Source: Pseudomonas sp. MIACH
GTDB taxonomy: Bacteria > Pseudomonadota > Gammaproteobacteria > Pseudomonadales > Pseudomonadaceae
Direction: 5' to 3'
Assembly (NCBI RefSeq): GCF_001269925.1
Contig: NZ_LHVO01000011.1
Coordinates: 1-39,406, forward strand
DNA length: 39,406 nt
Shown: positions 33,292 to 39,406 of the stretch, in pieces
How positions within the stretch are numbered: position 1 is the first letter of the stretch
Layout of the letters: the number at the start of each line of letters is the position of its first letter
Notes under the pieces: model-generated
Databases searched by the model: none
What the model was told of the DNA's origin: nothing
Seen by the model: the letters and a program-made list of their open reading frames with translations, nothing else
Program-made: the position numbers and the translations under genes

Positions 33292-33818
33292 TTCTTTTCT
33301 CCAATCAGGCGCTGGCCGAGCAGCAGGGCAGTGGACGAATCACCGTTGAAGGCCATGGTCGCGGCACCGTGCAGCAGCGGGGCGACATCTTCCGGGACGT
33401 CTGCACGCCAAGTCATGACCTTCATCAGATTCAGGGACGCTTCGGTGGCCTGGCCCATCGGGTTCTGCCAGGCATTGAATTCGGCCCAGTCGCCGCGCAT
33501 GGTGACCACCATCAACAGCGGAAAGCCGGCGCAGACTTGGAGCGCGAGGGTGTTGATGCAGTTACCGACACCACTGGATTGCATCAGGAGTGCACCGCGC
33601 TCACCGCCAAGCCATGCGCCGGCGAGGTAGCCGATGCCTTCCTCTTCGGTCGTGAGGACGACGGCCTTGATGTCCGGGTCGGCATACGACATGCGGATGG
33701 CCGCCGAGTGACCGGCGTCGGGTACGAAGACCACGTGTTTGACGTCGTGGGCCTTGAGGACGCGGAACACGTCCTCCTGCCAATCCTGCCCTGCGGTTTG
33801 TTCAGCTTCTGTTGACAT
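33279..33818 (-). CDS. ThDP-dependent decarboxylase, alpha (Pyr-domain) subunit
   Basis: A 179-residue protein made of the pyrimidine-binding domain of ThDP enzymes, like the alpha subunit (ComD) of sulfopyruvate decarboxylase. HVVFVPDAGHSAAI and LTTEEEGIGYLAGAWLGG hold the Glu that activates the cofactor, and GNCINTLAL with PLLMVVTMRGDW follow. It is the first gene of the nine-gene operon. GGGAG lies 6 bp before the ATG at 33818. Divided ThDP decarboxylases form alpha-beta complexes with the active site between chains. The nearest characterised functions are sulfopyruvate and phosphonopyruvate decarboxylation; here the neighbours suggest a carboxylate analogue. Confidence 0.8.
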   Translation of the reverse strand: MSTEAEQTAGQDWQEDVFRVLKAHDVKHVVFVPDAGHSAAIRMSYADPDIKAVVLTTEEEGIGYLAGAWLGGERGALLMQSSGVGNCINTLALQVCAGFPLLMVVTMRGDWAEFNAWQNPMGQATEASLNLMKVMTWRADVPEDVAPLLHGAATMAFNGDSSTALLLGQRLIGEKKWVK

Positions 33819-34149
33819 GCCTATCTCCCAAGCAGTGCTGCTTTTGTGTTTTCACACATTCTGGGAGTGTGGAAAGCGAACGACGACTACCGTTTTTGTC
33901 TATTAGATATGCTTCATCGCTATAGCTGGGCCTTGATTATGTTTGGAATGCCGACATTCCATAACAAGGTTGGATAGCAGGACGGCGGATAGAAAACCGG
34001 CATATCAGCTATGCCTTTTTAGTGCGTACGGGGCAGTGAGCCGCTGGGGTAACGTGCTTCTGGTATCTGCCTGATTTTTCATGCCGGTAGCGGCAACTTG
34101 TCCATCACTTGTTTATGCCTTGATAACCGGTATCCGCTGGAGGAATAAA
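33819..34149. promoter_or_regulatory. Divergent promoter region of the decarboxylase and dehydratase operons
   Basis: A 331-bp gap between divergent genes. It contains TTTTCACAC and GTGTGGAAA half-sites near 33849-33876 (imperfect inverted repeat), the palindrome GCTATAGC at 33919-33926, a strong palindrome at 33944-33961, and ATATCAGCTAT at 34002-34012. The last two types recur upstream of gltI or resemble LysR operators. I cannot place -35/-10 boxes with confidence. No ORF here is convincing. Confidence 0.5.
33944..33961. promoter_or_regulatory. Operator-like palindrome TGGAATG-CCGA-CATTCCA
   Basis: A perfect 7-bp inverted repeat with a 4-bp spacer in the middle of the divergent promoter region. 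It fits the T-N11-A frame of LysR-type sites and would suit a dimeric regulator controlling both directions. Which regulator binds is unknown. Confidence 0.5.
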
Positions 34150-35148
34150 ATGACGATATTTAGTCTGGACTTGATAAGGGAGGCTGCAGGGCAGCTGTCT
34201 TCTCACATAATAAAGACACCTTTGCTCAACTCGCCGGCCCTGGATTCCTTGGTCGGTGCAAATGTATACGTCAAAGCGGAGTGTTTGCAAAAGACGGGGG
34301 CGTTCAAGATTCGTGGCGCACTGTTCAAGATGATGTCGCTCACACCTCAACAGCAAAAGAATGGAGTGATTACTTACTCCGCCGGCAACCATGGAAATGC
34401 AGTGTCCGCAGCGTCCAAAATGCTGGGTTGTTCAGCCGTTATCGTCATGCCAAGCGACGCCCCCAGAATAAAACAGGATAACTGCCGTTGGTGGGGAGCA
34501 GAAATAGTGTTGTATGACAAGCATACTCAAGATCGAGAGGCGGTAGCGGCAAAGCTCATCGCAGAGAGAGGCCTCACTTTTATTCCTCCTTTTGACGATC
34601 ACCTTGTGATGTCCGGGCAGGGTACCATTGGAATCGAGATTACCGATCAACTTAATGCGTTGGGTAAAGAGCCGGACTCCTTACTTCTAGGCTGTAGTGG
34701 TGGAGGCCTCGCTGCGGGTGTGATCACGGTCATCAATGGTCAGTATCCGATGACTCAATGCTATTTGACGGAAGCGCAAGGCTATGAAAAGTGGGCGTTG
34801 TCCCTTGAAAGTGGACGGCCTGAGAAGCTGAAAACCTTGTCGCCTACAATCATTGATGGCATTGCCGGCCCGTCTGTTGGAGCCAAACCGTTTGAAGTGT
34901 TGAGAACAAAAAAACTTAACTGCACCGTTGCTACCGATCATGATGTATTTGTGGCAATGAGCGCGGCGTTCCGTCATCTGAAAGTGGTTGTAGAGCCAGG
35001 CGGTGCGGCTGCCCTTGGCGTCCTGATCCGAGAAAAGGAAAAGTTTCGTGGTCAGAATGTCGTCGTCGTATGTTCAGGAGGTAATGTCGATCCTGATGTG
35101 TTCACCAAGGCTCTAGGTCTTGGGTGGGCTGCTTCCACTGTAGGTTAA
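34150..35148 (+). CDS. PLP-dependent threonine/hydroxyaspartate dehydratase-family enzyme
   Basis: A 332-residue fold-type II PLP enzyme. The Schiff-base Lys lies in KTGAFKIRGALFKM, the phosphate-binding and substrate loop is SAGNHGNAVSAASKMLG, and GCSGGGLAAGV binds the PLP phosphate; the end VVVVCSGGNVD is standard. There is no C-terminal ACT domain, so it is the catabolic or single-domain type (threonine, serine or beta-hydroxyaspartate ammonia-lyases). GGAGG precedes the ATG at 34150; the frame extends to 34081 without a better start. A Rid-family gene follows 30 bp downstream. Such lyases release unstable enamines, which Rid proteins hydrolyse. The acidic amino-acid transporter next door makes a hydroxylated acidic amino acid a reasonable substrate (inference). 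Confidence 0.85.
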   Translation: MTIFSLDLIREAAGQLSSHIIKTPLLNSPALDSLVGANVYVKAECLQKTGAFKIRGALFKMMSLTPQQQKNGVITYSAGNHGNAVSAASKMLGCSAVIVMPSDAPRIKQDNCRWWGAEIVLYDKHTQDREAVAAKLIAERGLTFIPPFDDHLVMSGQGTIGIEITDQLNALGKEPDSLLLGCSGGGLAAGVITVINGQYPMTQCYLTEAQGYEKWALSLESGRPEKLKTLSPTIIDGIAGPSVGAKPFEVLRTKKLNCTVATDHDVFVAMSAAFRHLKVVVEPGGAAALGVLIREKEKFRGQNVVVVCSGGNVDPDVFTKALGLGWAASTVG

Positions 35149-35178
35149 TAGTTTTATAAAAAAATCGCGGAGAATTAA

Positions 35179-35643
35179 ATGGATGACGTGCTGCTTCGAA
35201 TGAAAGAGTTGGGCCTGCAGTTGCCAGCGCTCAATGTAAAGGGTGGAAACTATAATCTGTATACAGTGCAGGGAGATCTGCTCTTTGTATCAGGCCAGGT
35301 ATGTTTGAAGGACAATGTTTTGCACTGCAAAGGGACGGTGGGCGTTGATCTCTCAATAGAAGAAGCTCAAGAGGCTGCGTCTATCTGCGCGCTGAACCTG
35401 CTTGCAATAGTCAATCTGGCTTGCCAAGGGGATTTTAGTATAGTGCGGGTTTTGAAAGTAAATGGATTTATAAAGTGCCTTCCAGACTTCGAACAGCAGG
35501 CCAAGGTGCTGGACGGTGCGTCCAGTCTACTGGTCTCGGTTTTTGGCGAGGAACGCGGCAAGCATGCTCGTGCCGCGGTGGGTGTTGCGGCATTGCCCCG
35601 TGGTGCCCCTGTGGAAGTCGAAGCGGTATTTGCATTGCGCTAG
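35179..35643 (+). CDS. Rid-family (YjgF/YER057c) enamine/imine deaminase
   Basis: A 154-residue protein of the longer Rid subfamily rather than classic 128-residue RidA. It has the typical LLFVSGQVCLKDN strand, the LLAIVNLA helix, and the conserved Arg of the active site in KHARAAVGVAALPRGAPVEVEAVFAL. Rid proteins hydrolyse 2-aminoacrylate-type enamines made by PLP dehydratases to 2-oxo acids. Directly downstream of such a dehydratase, this is the expected role. GGAG lies 7 bp before the ATG. A hairpin terminator follows the stop. Confidence 0.85.
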   Translation: MDDVLLRMKELGLQLPALNVKGGNYNLYTVQGDLLFVSGQVCLKDNVLHCKGTVGVDLSIEEAQEAASICALNLLAIVNLACQGDFSIVRVLKVNGFIKCLPDFEQQAKVLDGASSLLVSVFGEERGKHARAAVGVAALPRGAPVEVEAVFALR

Positions 35644-35661
35644 CGGCTGGATGTTGTGATC

Positions 35662-35681
35662 GCCGCCCTGTATCGGGCGGC
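35662..35681. terminator. Hairpin between convergent Rid and gltL genes
   Basis: GCCGCCC (35662-35668) pairs with GGGCGGC (35675-35681) around a 6-nt loop, 18 bp after the Rid stop and 15 bp before the gltL stop. A weak TTGTT follows on the plus strand. It probably serves both convergent operons. Confidence 0.55.
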
Positions 35682-35695
35682 TTGTTAGCAAGGGC

Positions 35696-36430
35696 TTAAT
35701 GATGCAGGATTTTGCCTAGAAACTGCTGCGCCCGTTCAGATCGCGCGCTGATGTTGCCGAAGAATTCCTCTTTGGGGCAGTCCTCGATGATCTGGCCTTG
35801 GTCCATGAAGATTACCCGGTTCGCCACTTTTCGGGCGAAACCCATTTCGTGCGTCACGCACATCATGGTCATGCCCTCCTGGGCCAGCTGCACCATGACG
35901 TCCAGTACTTCGTTAACCATTTCAGGGTCCAGTGCCGAGGTCGGTTCGTCGAACAACATGACGATGGGATCCATCGCCAGTGCGCGGGCAATCGCTACAC
36001 GCTGCTGCTGTCCGCCGGATAACTGGCCAGGATGCTTTTCAGCATGGGCGGCCAGCCCCACTCGATCAAGCAGTTGCAAGCCTTTCCTGGTGGCTTCTTC
36101 CTTGCTGCGGCCCAGCACTTTGATTTGCGCGATAACCAGGTTTTCGGTGATGGTCAGGTGTGGAAACAGTTCAAAGTGTTGGAACACCATGCCGACCCGC
36201 GAACGCAGCATTGGCAGATTGGTCTTCGAGCAACTGATAGAAGTACCGTCAACGGTAATATCGCCTTTCTGAAAGGCTTCCAGCGCGTTAACGCATTTGA
36301 TCAACGTGGACTTGCCTGACCCCGATGGGCCACAAACGACTACCACTTCACCTTGCTTGACCTCCGTGCTGCATTTGGTAAGCACCTGGAAGTTTCCATA
36401 CCATTTGTCGACATTTTTTATAGAGATCAT
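35696..36430 (-). CDS. gltL: Amino-acid ABC transporter ATPase (GltL type)
   Basis: A 244-residue polar amino-acid ABC ATPase. Walker A is GPSGSGKST, the signature is [15 protein letters not shown], Walker B is [12 protein letters not shown], and the switch His is in [14 protein letters not shown]. Length and wording match the glutamate/aspartate (GltL/AatP) and glutamine types. Its start overlaps the preceding permease stop (ATGA at 36427-36430). It is the last gene of the transporter operon and powers import through the two permeases. Confidence 0.9.
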   Translation of the reverse strand: MISIKNVDKWYGNFQVLTKCSTEVKQGEVVVVCGPSGSGKSTLIKCVNALEAFQKGDITVDGTSISCSKTNLPMLRSRVGMVFQHFELFPHLTITENLVIAQIKVLGRSKEEATRKGLQLLDRVGLAAHAEKHPGQLSGGQQQRVAIARALAMDPIVMLFDEPTSALDPEMVNEVLDVMVQLAQEGMTMMCVTHEMGFARKVANRVIFMDQGQIIEDCPKEEFFGNISARSERAQQFLGKILHH

Positions 36431-37101
36431 ACCGCGAACCTTTTTTGCAGACGCTTGACCAGCAGTGAGGTGGCAAAGCTGATAGTGAAATACACGAGGC
36501 CGGCAACGATCAGGAATTCATTGGCGCGGCCGATAATGTCGCCACTCGAACGAGAGGCATTGAGGAAGTCCACCAAGCCGACGGTGTAAACCAGCGAGGT
36601 GTCCTGAAACAGAATGATGCTTTGCTGTAACAGCAACGGGGTCATCTTACGGAACGCTTGCGGCAGGATAATCAGGCGCATGGTCTGGTCGTAACGCATG
36701 CCCAGCGCCTGAGCGGCGCTCATCTGGCCCTTTGGAATCGCCTGCACACCTGCGCGGACGATCTCGCAGAAATACGCGGCTTCGAACATCATGAAAGCCA
36801 CGACACACGAGGTGAACGCACCGATCGGGGTGTCTTCGCCGGTAATCCAGCGCAGCGCGAACGGAACAGCCAGGTAAAACCACGTGATCACCAAGAGCAA
36901 CGGGATTGAGCGGAAGTAGTCCACGTAGGTGCTGGCGATGCGCGACATCAATTTGCTGTGGGACAGGCGCATCAAGGCCAGGATCGTACCGAGGATGATT
37001 CCGCCAGCAACGCCCATGGCCATTAACCGCAAGGTCATGACCATGCCGTTCCACAGACCGGGTAGGGAAGGCGTGATGCCGCTGAAATCGAGTTCCATCA
37101 T
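36427..37101 (-). CDS. gltK: Amino-acid ABC transporter permease (GltK type)
   Basis: A 224-residue inner-membrane permease with about five membrane helices and the EAA loop ([20 protein letters not shown], then [17 protein letters not shown]) that contacts the ATPase. It overlaps both neighbours by 4 bp (ATGA). Together with the second permease it should form the heterodimeric channel, as in the GltIJKL system for acidic amino acids. Confidence 0.9.
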   Translation of the reverse strand: MMELDFSGITPSLPGLWNGMVMTLRLMAMGVAGGIILGTILALMRLSHSKLMSRIASTYVDYFRSIPLLLVITWFYLAVPFALRWITGEDTPIGAFTSCVVAFMMFEAAYFCEIVRAGVQAIPKGQMSAAQALGMRYDQTMRLIILPQAFRKMTPLLLQQSIILFQDTSLVYTVGLVDFLNASRSSGDIIGRANEFLIVAGLVYFTISFATSLLVKRLQKRFAV

Positions 37102-37844
37102 TTGCCTCCTATTGAAATCAGCCCGGGCACGGCGACTTTCTTCTCGATTCTGCGCATCAAATGCATCAGGCCCATGTTGAGAATGAAATAGATCAGCGTC
37201 GCTAGGGTGAAGGCTTCAAATAGGCTGGCGGTGAATTCAGCTGTTTGTTTGGTTTGCGCCAGCAGCTCCATCAGGCCGATCAGGGACGCCACCGAAGAGT
37301 TCTTGAACACGGCCAGGAATTCGGTGGTCAGCGGTGGAATGATGACCCGGTAAGCCTGAGGCAGCAGCACGTTCCAATAGATCTGCGGCAGCTTGAAGCC
37401 CATCGCACGAGCAGCGGATTCTTGGCCCAGAGGCAGTGCCTGGATGCCGGTACGGACTTGTTCACAGACACGAGCAGCCGTGAAAAGACCGAGGCAGACG
37501 ACGACACTCAGATAGGCCGAGGTGGTTGGGTTAAGGTCCTGTTTGTACCATTGCTGTAGGTGCTCAGGCAGTAAATCCGGTACTAGGAAGTACCAGATAA
37601 ACAGCTGTACCAGTAGCGGGACGTTGCGGAACACTTCCACATACAGGCTGGCAATGCTCGACACGATTCTATTTGGCACGGTTCGCATAACACCGAGTAC
37701 CGACCCCAAGAGCAGGGCTATGATCCAGGCTACTATTGCAATAGCTATGGTCCAGCCCAGGCCTGAAATAAACCAATCTAAATACGTTTCATGTCCCACT
37801 CCGGTGGACTTGAAGAATACGCCCCAATCCCAGTTGTAATTCAT
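37098..37844 (-). CDS. gltJ: Amino-acid ABC transporter permease (GltJ type)
   Basis: A 248-residue permease with about five membrane helices. It starts MNYNWDWGVFFKSTG, the usual N-terminus of GltJ/AatQ proteins, and has the EAA loop RTGIQALPLGQESAARAMGF followed by LLPQAYRVIIPPL. I place the start at the ATG at 37844 with GGAAGG 8 bp upstream; the open frame to 37970 runs over the intergenic hairpin and is not coding. It follows gltI by 82 bp that contain a strong hairpin. Confidence 0.9.
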   Translation of the reverse strand: MNYNWDWGVFFKSTGVGHETYLDWFISGLGWTIAIAIVAWIIALLLGSVLGVMRTVPNRIVSSIASLYVEVFRNVPLLVQLFIWYFLVPDLLPEHLQQWYKQDLNPTTSAYLSVVVCLGLFTAARVCEQVRTGIQALPLGQESAARAMGFKLPQIYWNVLLPQAYRVIIPPLTTEFLAVFKNSSVASLIGLMELLAQTKQTAEFTASLFEAFTLATLIYFILNMGLMHLMRRIEKKVAVPGLISIGGK

Positions 37845-37884
37845 GGAAATGCCTTCCGAACAATAGTTACGTGCATGCAGCTGC

Positions 37885-37911
37885 CTCATGTCCGCGCGTG
37901 GCGGACATGAG
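37885..37911 (-). promoter_or_regulatory. mRNA hairpin between gltI and gltJ
   Basis: CTCATGTCCGC (37885-37895) pairs perfectly with GCGGACATGAG (37901-37911) around a 5-nt loop. There is no T-run. Such hairpins between a binding-protein gene and its permease genes usually protect the upstream mRNA or attenuate read-through, keeping the binding protein in excess. Confidence 0.6.
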
Positions 37912-37926
37912 CAGATCAGTGAATGG

Positions 37927-38841
37927 CTAAAGAGTTTTTGCAGGCGCCGGCTTGTCGACAGGGTTGGCAATGAGATCTTTGAGTGCAGGGCTCATGGGGA
38001 AGTTAAGGTTCAGACCTTTTGGGGGAATGGGCTGATTAAACCACTTGTTGTAAATAACATTGATGTCGCCCGAGACAAAAATAGCTTTGATAGCTCCATC
38101 CACTACCTTTTTGAACGGCTCGTCGCCCTTGCGCATCATACAGCCGTATATGTCCTGTGATTGCGCAGTGCCTGTTACTGCCCAGTCATCCGGGTTCCTG
38201 GCTTTTGCCCGTTCACCTGCCAATAGGGCATCGTCCTGCATGAATGCAACGGCACGACCGGTCTCCAGCATTTGGAATGACTCGCCAATGTCTTTCCCTG
38301 AGATGATGTTCATACCCATCTGCTTGTCAGCATTCATCACCCTGAGCAGCCGTTCGGAGGTACCGCCTGCCGTGGTGACCACGTTTTTGCCTTTCAGCTG
38401 TTCAAAGTCCTGGTACTCCGAATCCTTCTTGGACAGCAGGCGGGTGCTTACTTCAAATATCCCTATAGAAAAGGCAACCTGTTGTGCGCGCTCAGCGTTG
38501 TTTGTCGTCGAGCCACATTCCAGGTCCACTGTGCCATTCTGAACCAATGGGATACGGTTCTGAGCGGTAATCAGGTTGTAATTCACTTTCAGGTTGGGGA
38601 TGTCTAATTCTTTCTTGATGGACTCAATGATCTTAAGTTGGATGTCTTGGGAATAACCGACCGGCATCCCGGAGGCGTCCGCGATGTAGGAAAAGGGTAT
38701 AGACGAGTCGCGATGGCCAACGGTGATAGTGCCAGACTCTTTGATTTTTTTTAGCGTGCCGGTGAGTTCTGCAGCCATTAACGAAGGGCTGATGATTGTT
38801 GCTGCAAATGCGATACTCAACATCGTCGGAAAGGCGCGCAT
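37927..38841 (-). CDS. gltI: Acidic amino-acid-binding periplasmic protein (GltI type)
   Basis: A 304-residue family 3 solute-binding protein. A Sec signal peptide (MRAFPTMLSIAFAATI to about LMAA) is followed by the mature start ELTGTLKKIKESGTITVGHRD. The ligand region has DSSIPFSYIADASGMPVGYSQD, and LECGSTTNNAERAQQVAFS is typical of glutamate/aspartate binders. GAGGA lies about 9 bp before the ATG at 38841. It heads the operon gltI-J-K-L. The clustering with a dehydratase/Rid pair suggests that the ligand is a modified acidic amino acid, though glutamate or aspartate are the safe guess. Confidence 0.9.
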   Translation of the reverse strand: MRAFPTMLSIAFAATIISPSLMAAELTGTLKKIKESGTITVGHRDSSIPFSYIADASGMPVGYSQDIQLKIIESIKKELDIPNLKVNYNLITAQNRIPLVQNGTVDLECGSTTNNAERAQQVAFSIGIFEVSTRLLSKKDSEYQDFEQLKGKNVVTTAGGTSERLLRVMNADKQMGMNIISGKDIGESFQMLETGRAVAFMQDDALLAGERAKARNPDDWAVTGTAQSQDIYGCMMRKGDEPFKKVVDGAIKAIFVSGDINVIYNKWFNQPIPPKGLNLNFPMSPALKDLIANPVDKPAPAKTL

Positions 38842-38909
38842 CAGAAAATCCTCAAATTAGTTAAACGGGATCTGTTCGAACCATGCGTCAGAGAGTGCGG
38901 CGTTTGGAC

Positions 38910-39014
38910 TCAGCCGGATTCCCTAATGTCGATTCTGTTTAATGTTTGGCAGGCTTTAATGATGTGAGCGAAACGCTGATTCAGGTCGCTGGGGGATTTA
39001 TTCAACGTGGTCAT
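38910..39014 (-). CDS. Possible 34-residue leader ORF upstream of gltI
   Basis: A short ORF starting MTTLNKSPSDLNQRFAHIIK and ending IDIRESG. AGGA lies 7 bp before the ATG, a good ribosome-binding site, and the ORF stops 68 bp before the gltI start on the same strand. The composition looks like real protein, with no stretch of one amino acid that would mark a classical attenuator. It may be a leader peptide, a small protein, or the front end of a lost gene. It is too short to judge by sequence alone. Confidence 0.35.
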   Translation of the reverse strand: MTTLNKSPSDLNQRFAHIIKACQTLNRIDIRESG

Positions 39015-39097
39015 CGCCGTGTCCTATTGTTGTTGTTTTGACATATGACGGATTCAGGCTACCACCGCCAGGCAGGACGTGACATGGGCCCTAAGGG

Positions 39098-39124
39098 ATA
39101 TCAGCTATAGCCATCCGCTATAGC
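39098..39124. promoter_or_regulatory. Paired GCTATAGC operator-like sites upstream of gltI
   Basis: Two perfect palindromes GCTATAGC at 39104-39111 and 39117-39124, 13 bp apart start to start. The first is preceded by ATATCA, so ATATCAGCTAT here matches 34002-34012 exactly, and GCTATAGC also occurs at 33919. Position about 260 bp upstream of gltI and the sharing suggest one regulator for the transporter and the 33.8-34.1 kb divergent promoters. No dedicated regulator gene is adjacent. Confidence 0.45.
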
Positions 39125-39162
39125 TTGTAACTGCGGGAACTGGAAAGTGAAGCCTTGAATAG

Positions 39163-39406
39163 TGAATCGCCTCGGGTTTCGTAGACACCTCTTTGCCTTA
39201 AACTGAGGCCAATTAGGAGGTGCCATGAGCAACCCACGTTATCCCGAAGAATTCAAAATCCAAGCGGTCAATCAAGTGGCCGAAAAGAAGCTGCCTGTCG
39301 CTGAGGTGGCAGCACGTCTTGGTGTGTCGACGCATAGCCTCTATGCCTGGATAAAGCGCTACAGCAAACCTCTAGAAGAACGACAGCAAGACGATGATCA
39401 ACACGC
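39163..39406 (+). mobile_element. IS3-family insertion sequence, right copy (partial)
   Basis: The 5' terminal part of the same IS as at 1-269, in opposite orientation. It begins TGAATCGCCTCGGGTTTCG at 39163 and runs off the window. All 244 bp match the left copy by eye. It inserted about 320 bp upstream of gltI, and the orfA gene reads away from the window. Confidence 0.85.
39225..39406 (+). CDS. IS3-family transposase OrfA, N-terminal part (right copy)
   Basis: The first 60 codons of OrfA, the same as at 1-207 (MSNPRYPEEFK, HTH with RLGVSTHSLYAW), with AGGAGG 4 bp before the ATG. Cut by the window edge; completeness cannot be judged. Confidence 0.85.
   Translation, partial: MSNPRYPEEFKIQAVNQVAEKKLPVAEVAARLGVSTHSLYAWIKRYSKPLEERQQDDDQH

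Noticed and set aside
1..39406. CRISPR arrays
   Set aside because: I looked for regularly spaced repeats of 20-40 bp and saw none; the only repeats are the IS ends and short motifs.

Overview
The window looks like a Pseudomonas accessory segment. This is judged from the family flavour of EtfAB, the GltIJKL-type transporter, the DctA carrier, the IS3-family element and the codon style; no rRNA or tRNA gene is present to settle the species. Both ends lie inside the same IS3-family insertion sequence, in opposite orientations with the transposase genes reading outward. The two copies read the same over the 244 bp they share, so the segment is either bounded by two IS copies or is a contig that broke at a repeat.

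Left half (about 0.3-18.3 kb): an island that looks devoted to defence. From left to right it holds a relic of a TerB-type gene (377-637, minus); a tightly coupled four-gene plus-strand module (1123-5946) coding for a four-TM protein, a membrane-anchored VWA-like protein, a MotA/TolQ/ExbB-like protein with a long coiled-coil tail, and a single-TM coiled-coil partner; a convergent gene fusing an Mrr-like nuclease domain to an ImmA/IrrE (M78) metalloprotease (5966-7261); a decayed small gene (7475-7662); a GHKL-ATPase gene cut by one in-frame stop (7805-8959) followed by a large protein with two apparent phosphoribosyltransferase-like domains (8961-11195); a degenerate group II intron (about 11256-12143) that abuts the 3' tail of a second, diverged copy of the fourth module gene (12146-12223); and, on the minus strand, a complete TerB / BrxD-like ATPase / Lhr-like helicase operon (18228 down to 12301) that matches the Shango antiphage system. 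The two relics (a second sngA start and a second module-gene-4 end) imply that the four-gene membrane module and Shango have been neighbours more than once. This is the strongest hint of an undescribed composite system here.

A gene-poor, decayed stretch (18249-19379) separates the island from the right half.

Right half (19.4-38.8 kb): catabolism and transport. A LysR regulator is divergent from a five-gene operon (type III CoA-transferase, HMG-CoA-lyase-like enzyme, VOC protein, D-2-hydroxyacid dehydrogenase, DctA-like carrier). Convergent to it, a nine-gene minus-strand operon (33818 down to 25367) codes for a two-subunit ThDP decarboxylase, an acyl-CoA dehydrogenase, a second CoA-transferase, EtfB, EtfA, a MaoC-type hydratase, a CitE-type lyase and a succinate-semialdehyde-type dehydrogenase. 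These enzymes can be ordered as 2-oxo-dicarboxylate > semialdehyde > dicarboxylate > CoA ester > enoyl-CoA > 3-hydroxyacyl-CoA > cleavage products. Divergent from it are a threonine-dehydratase-fold PLP enzyme and a Rid-family protein, and then a convergent acidic-amino-acid ABC transporter (gltI-J-K-L type). Shared GCTATAGC-type motifs upstream of the transporter and of the decarboxylase/dehydratase pair suggest common control.
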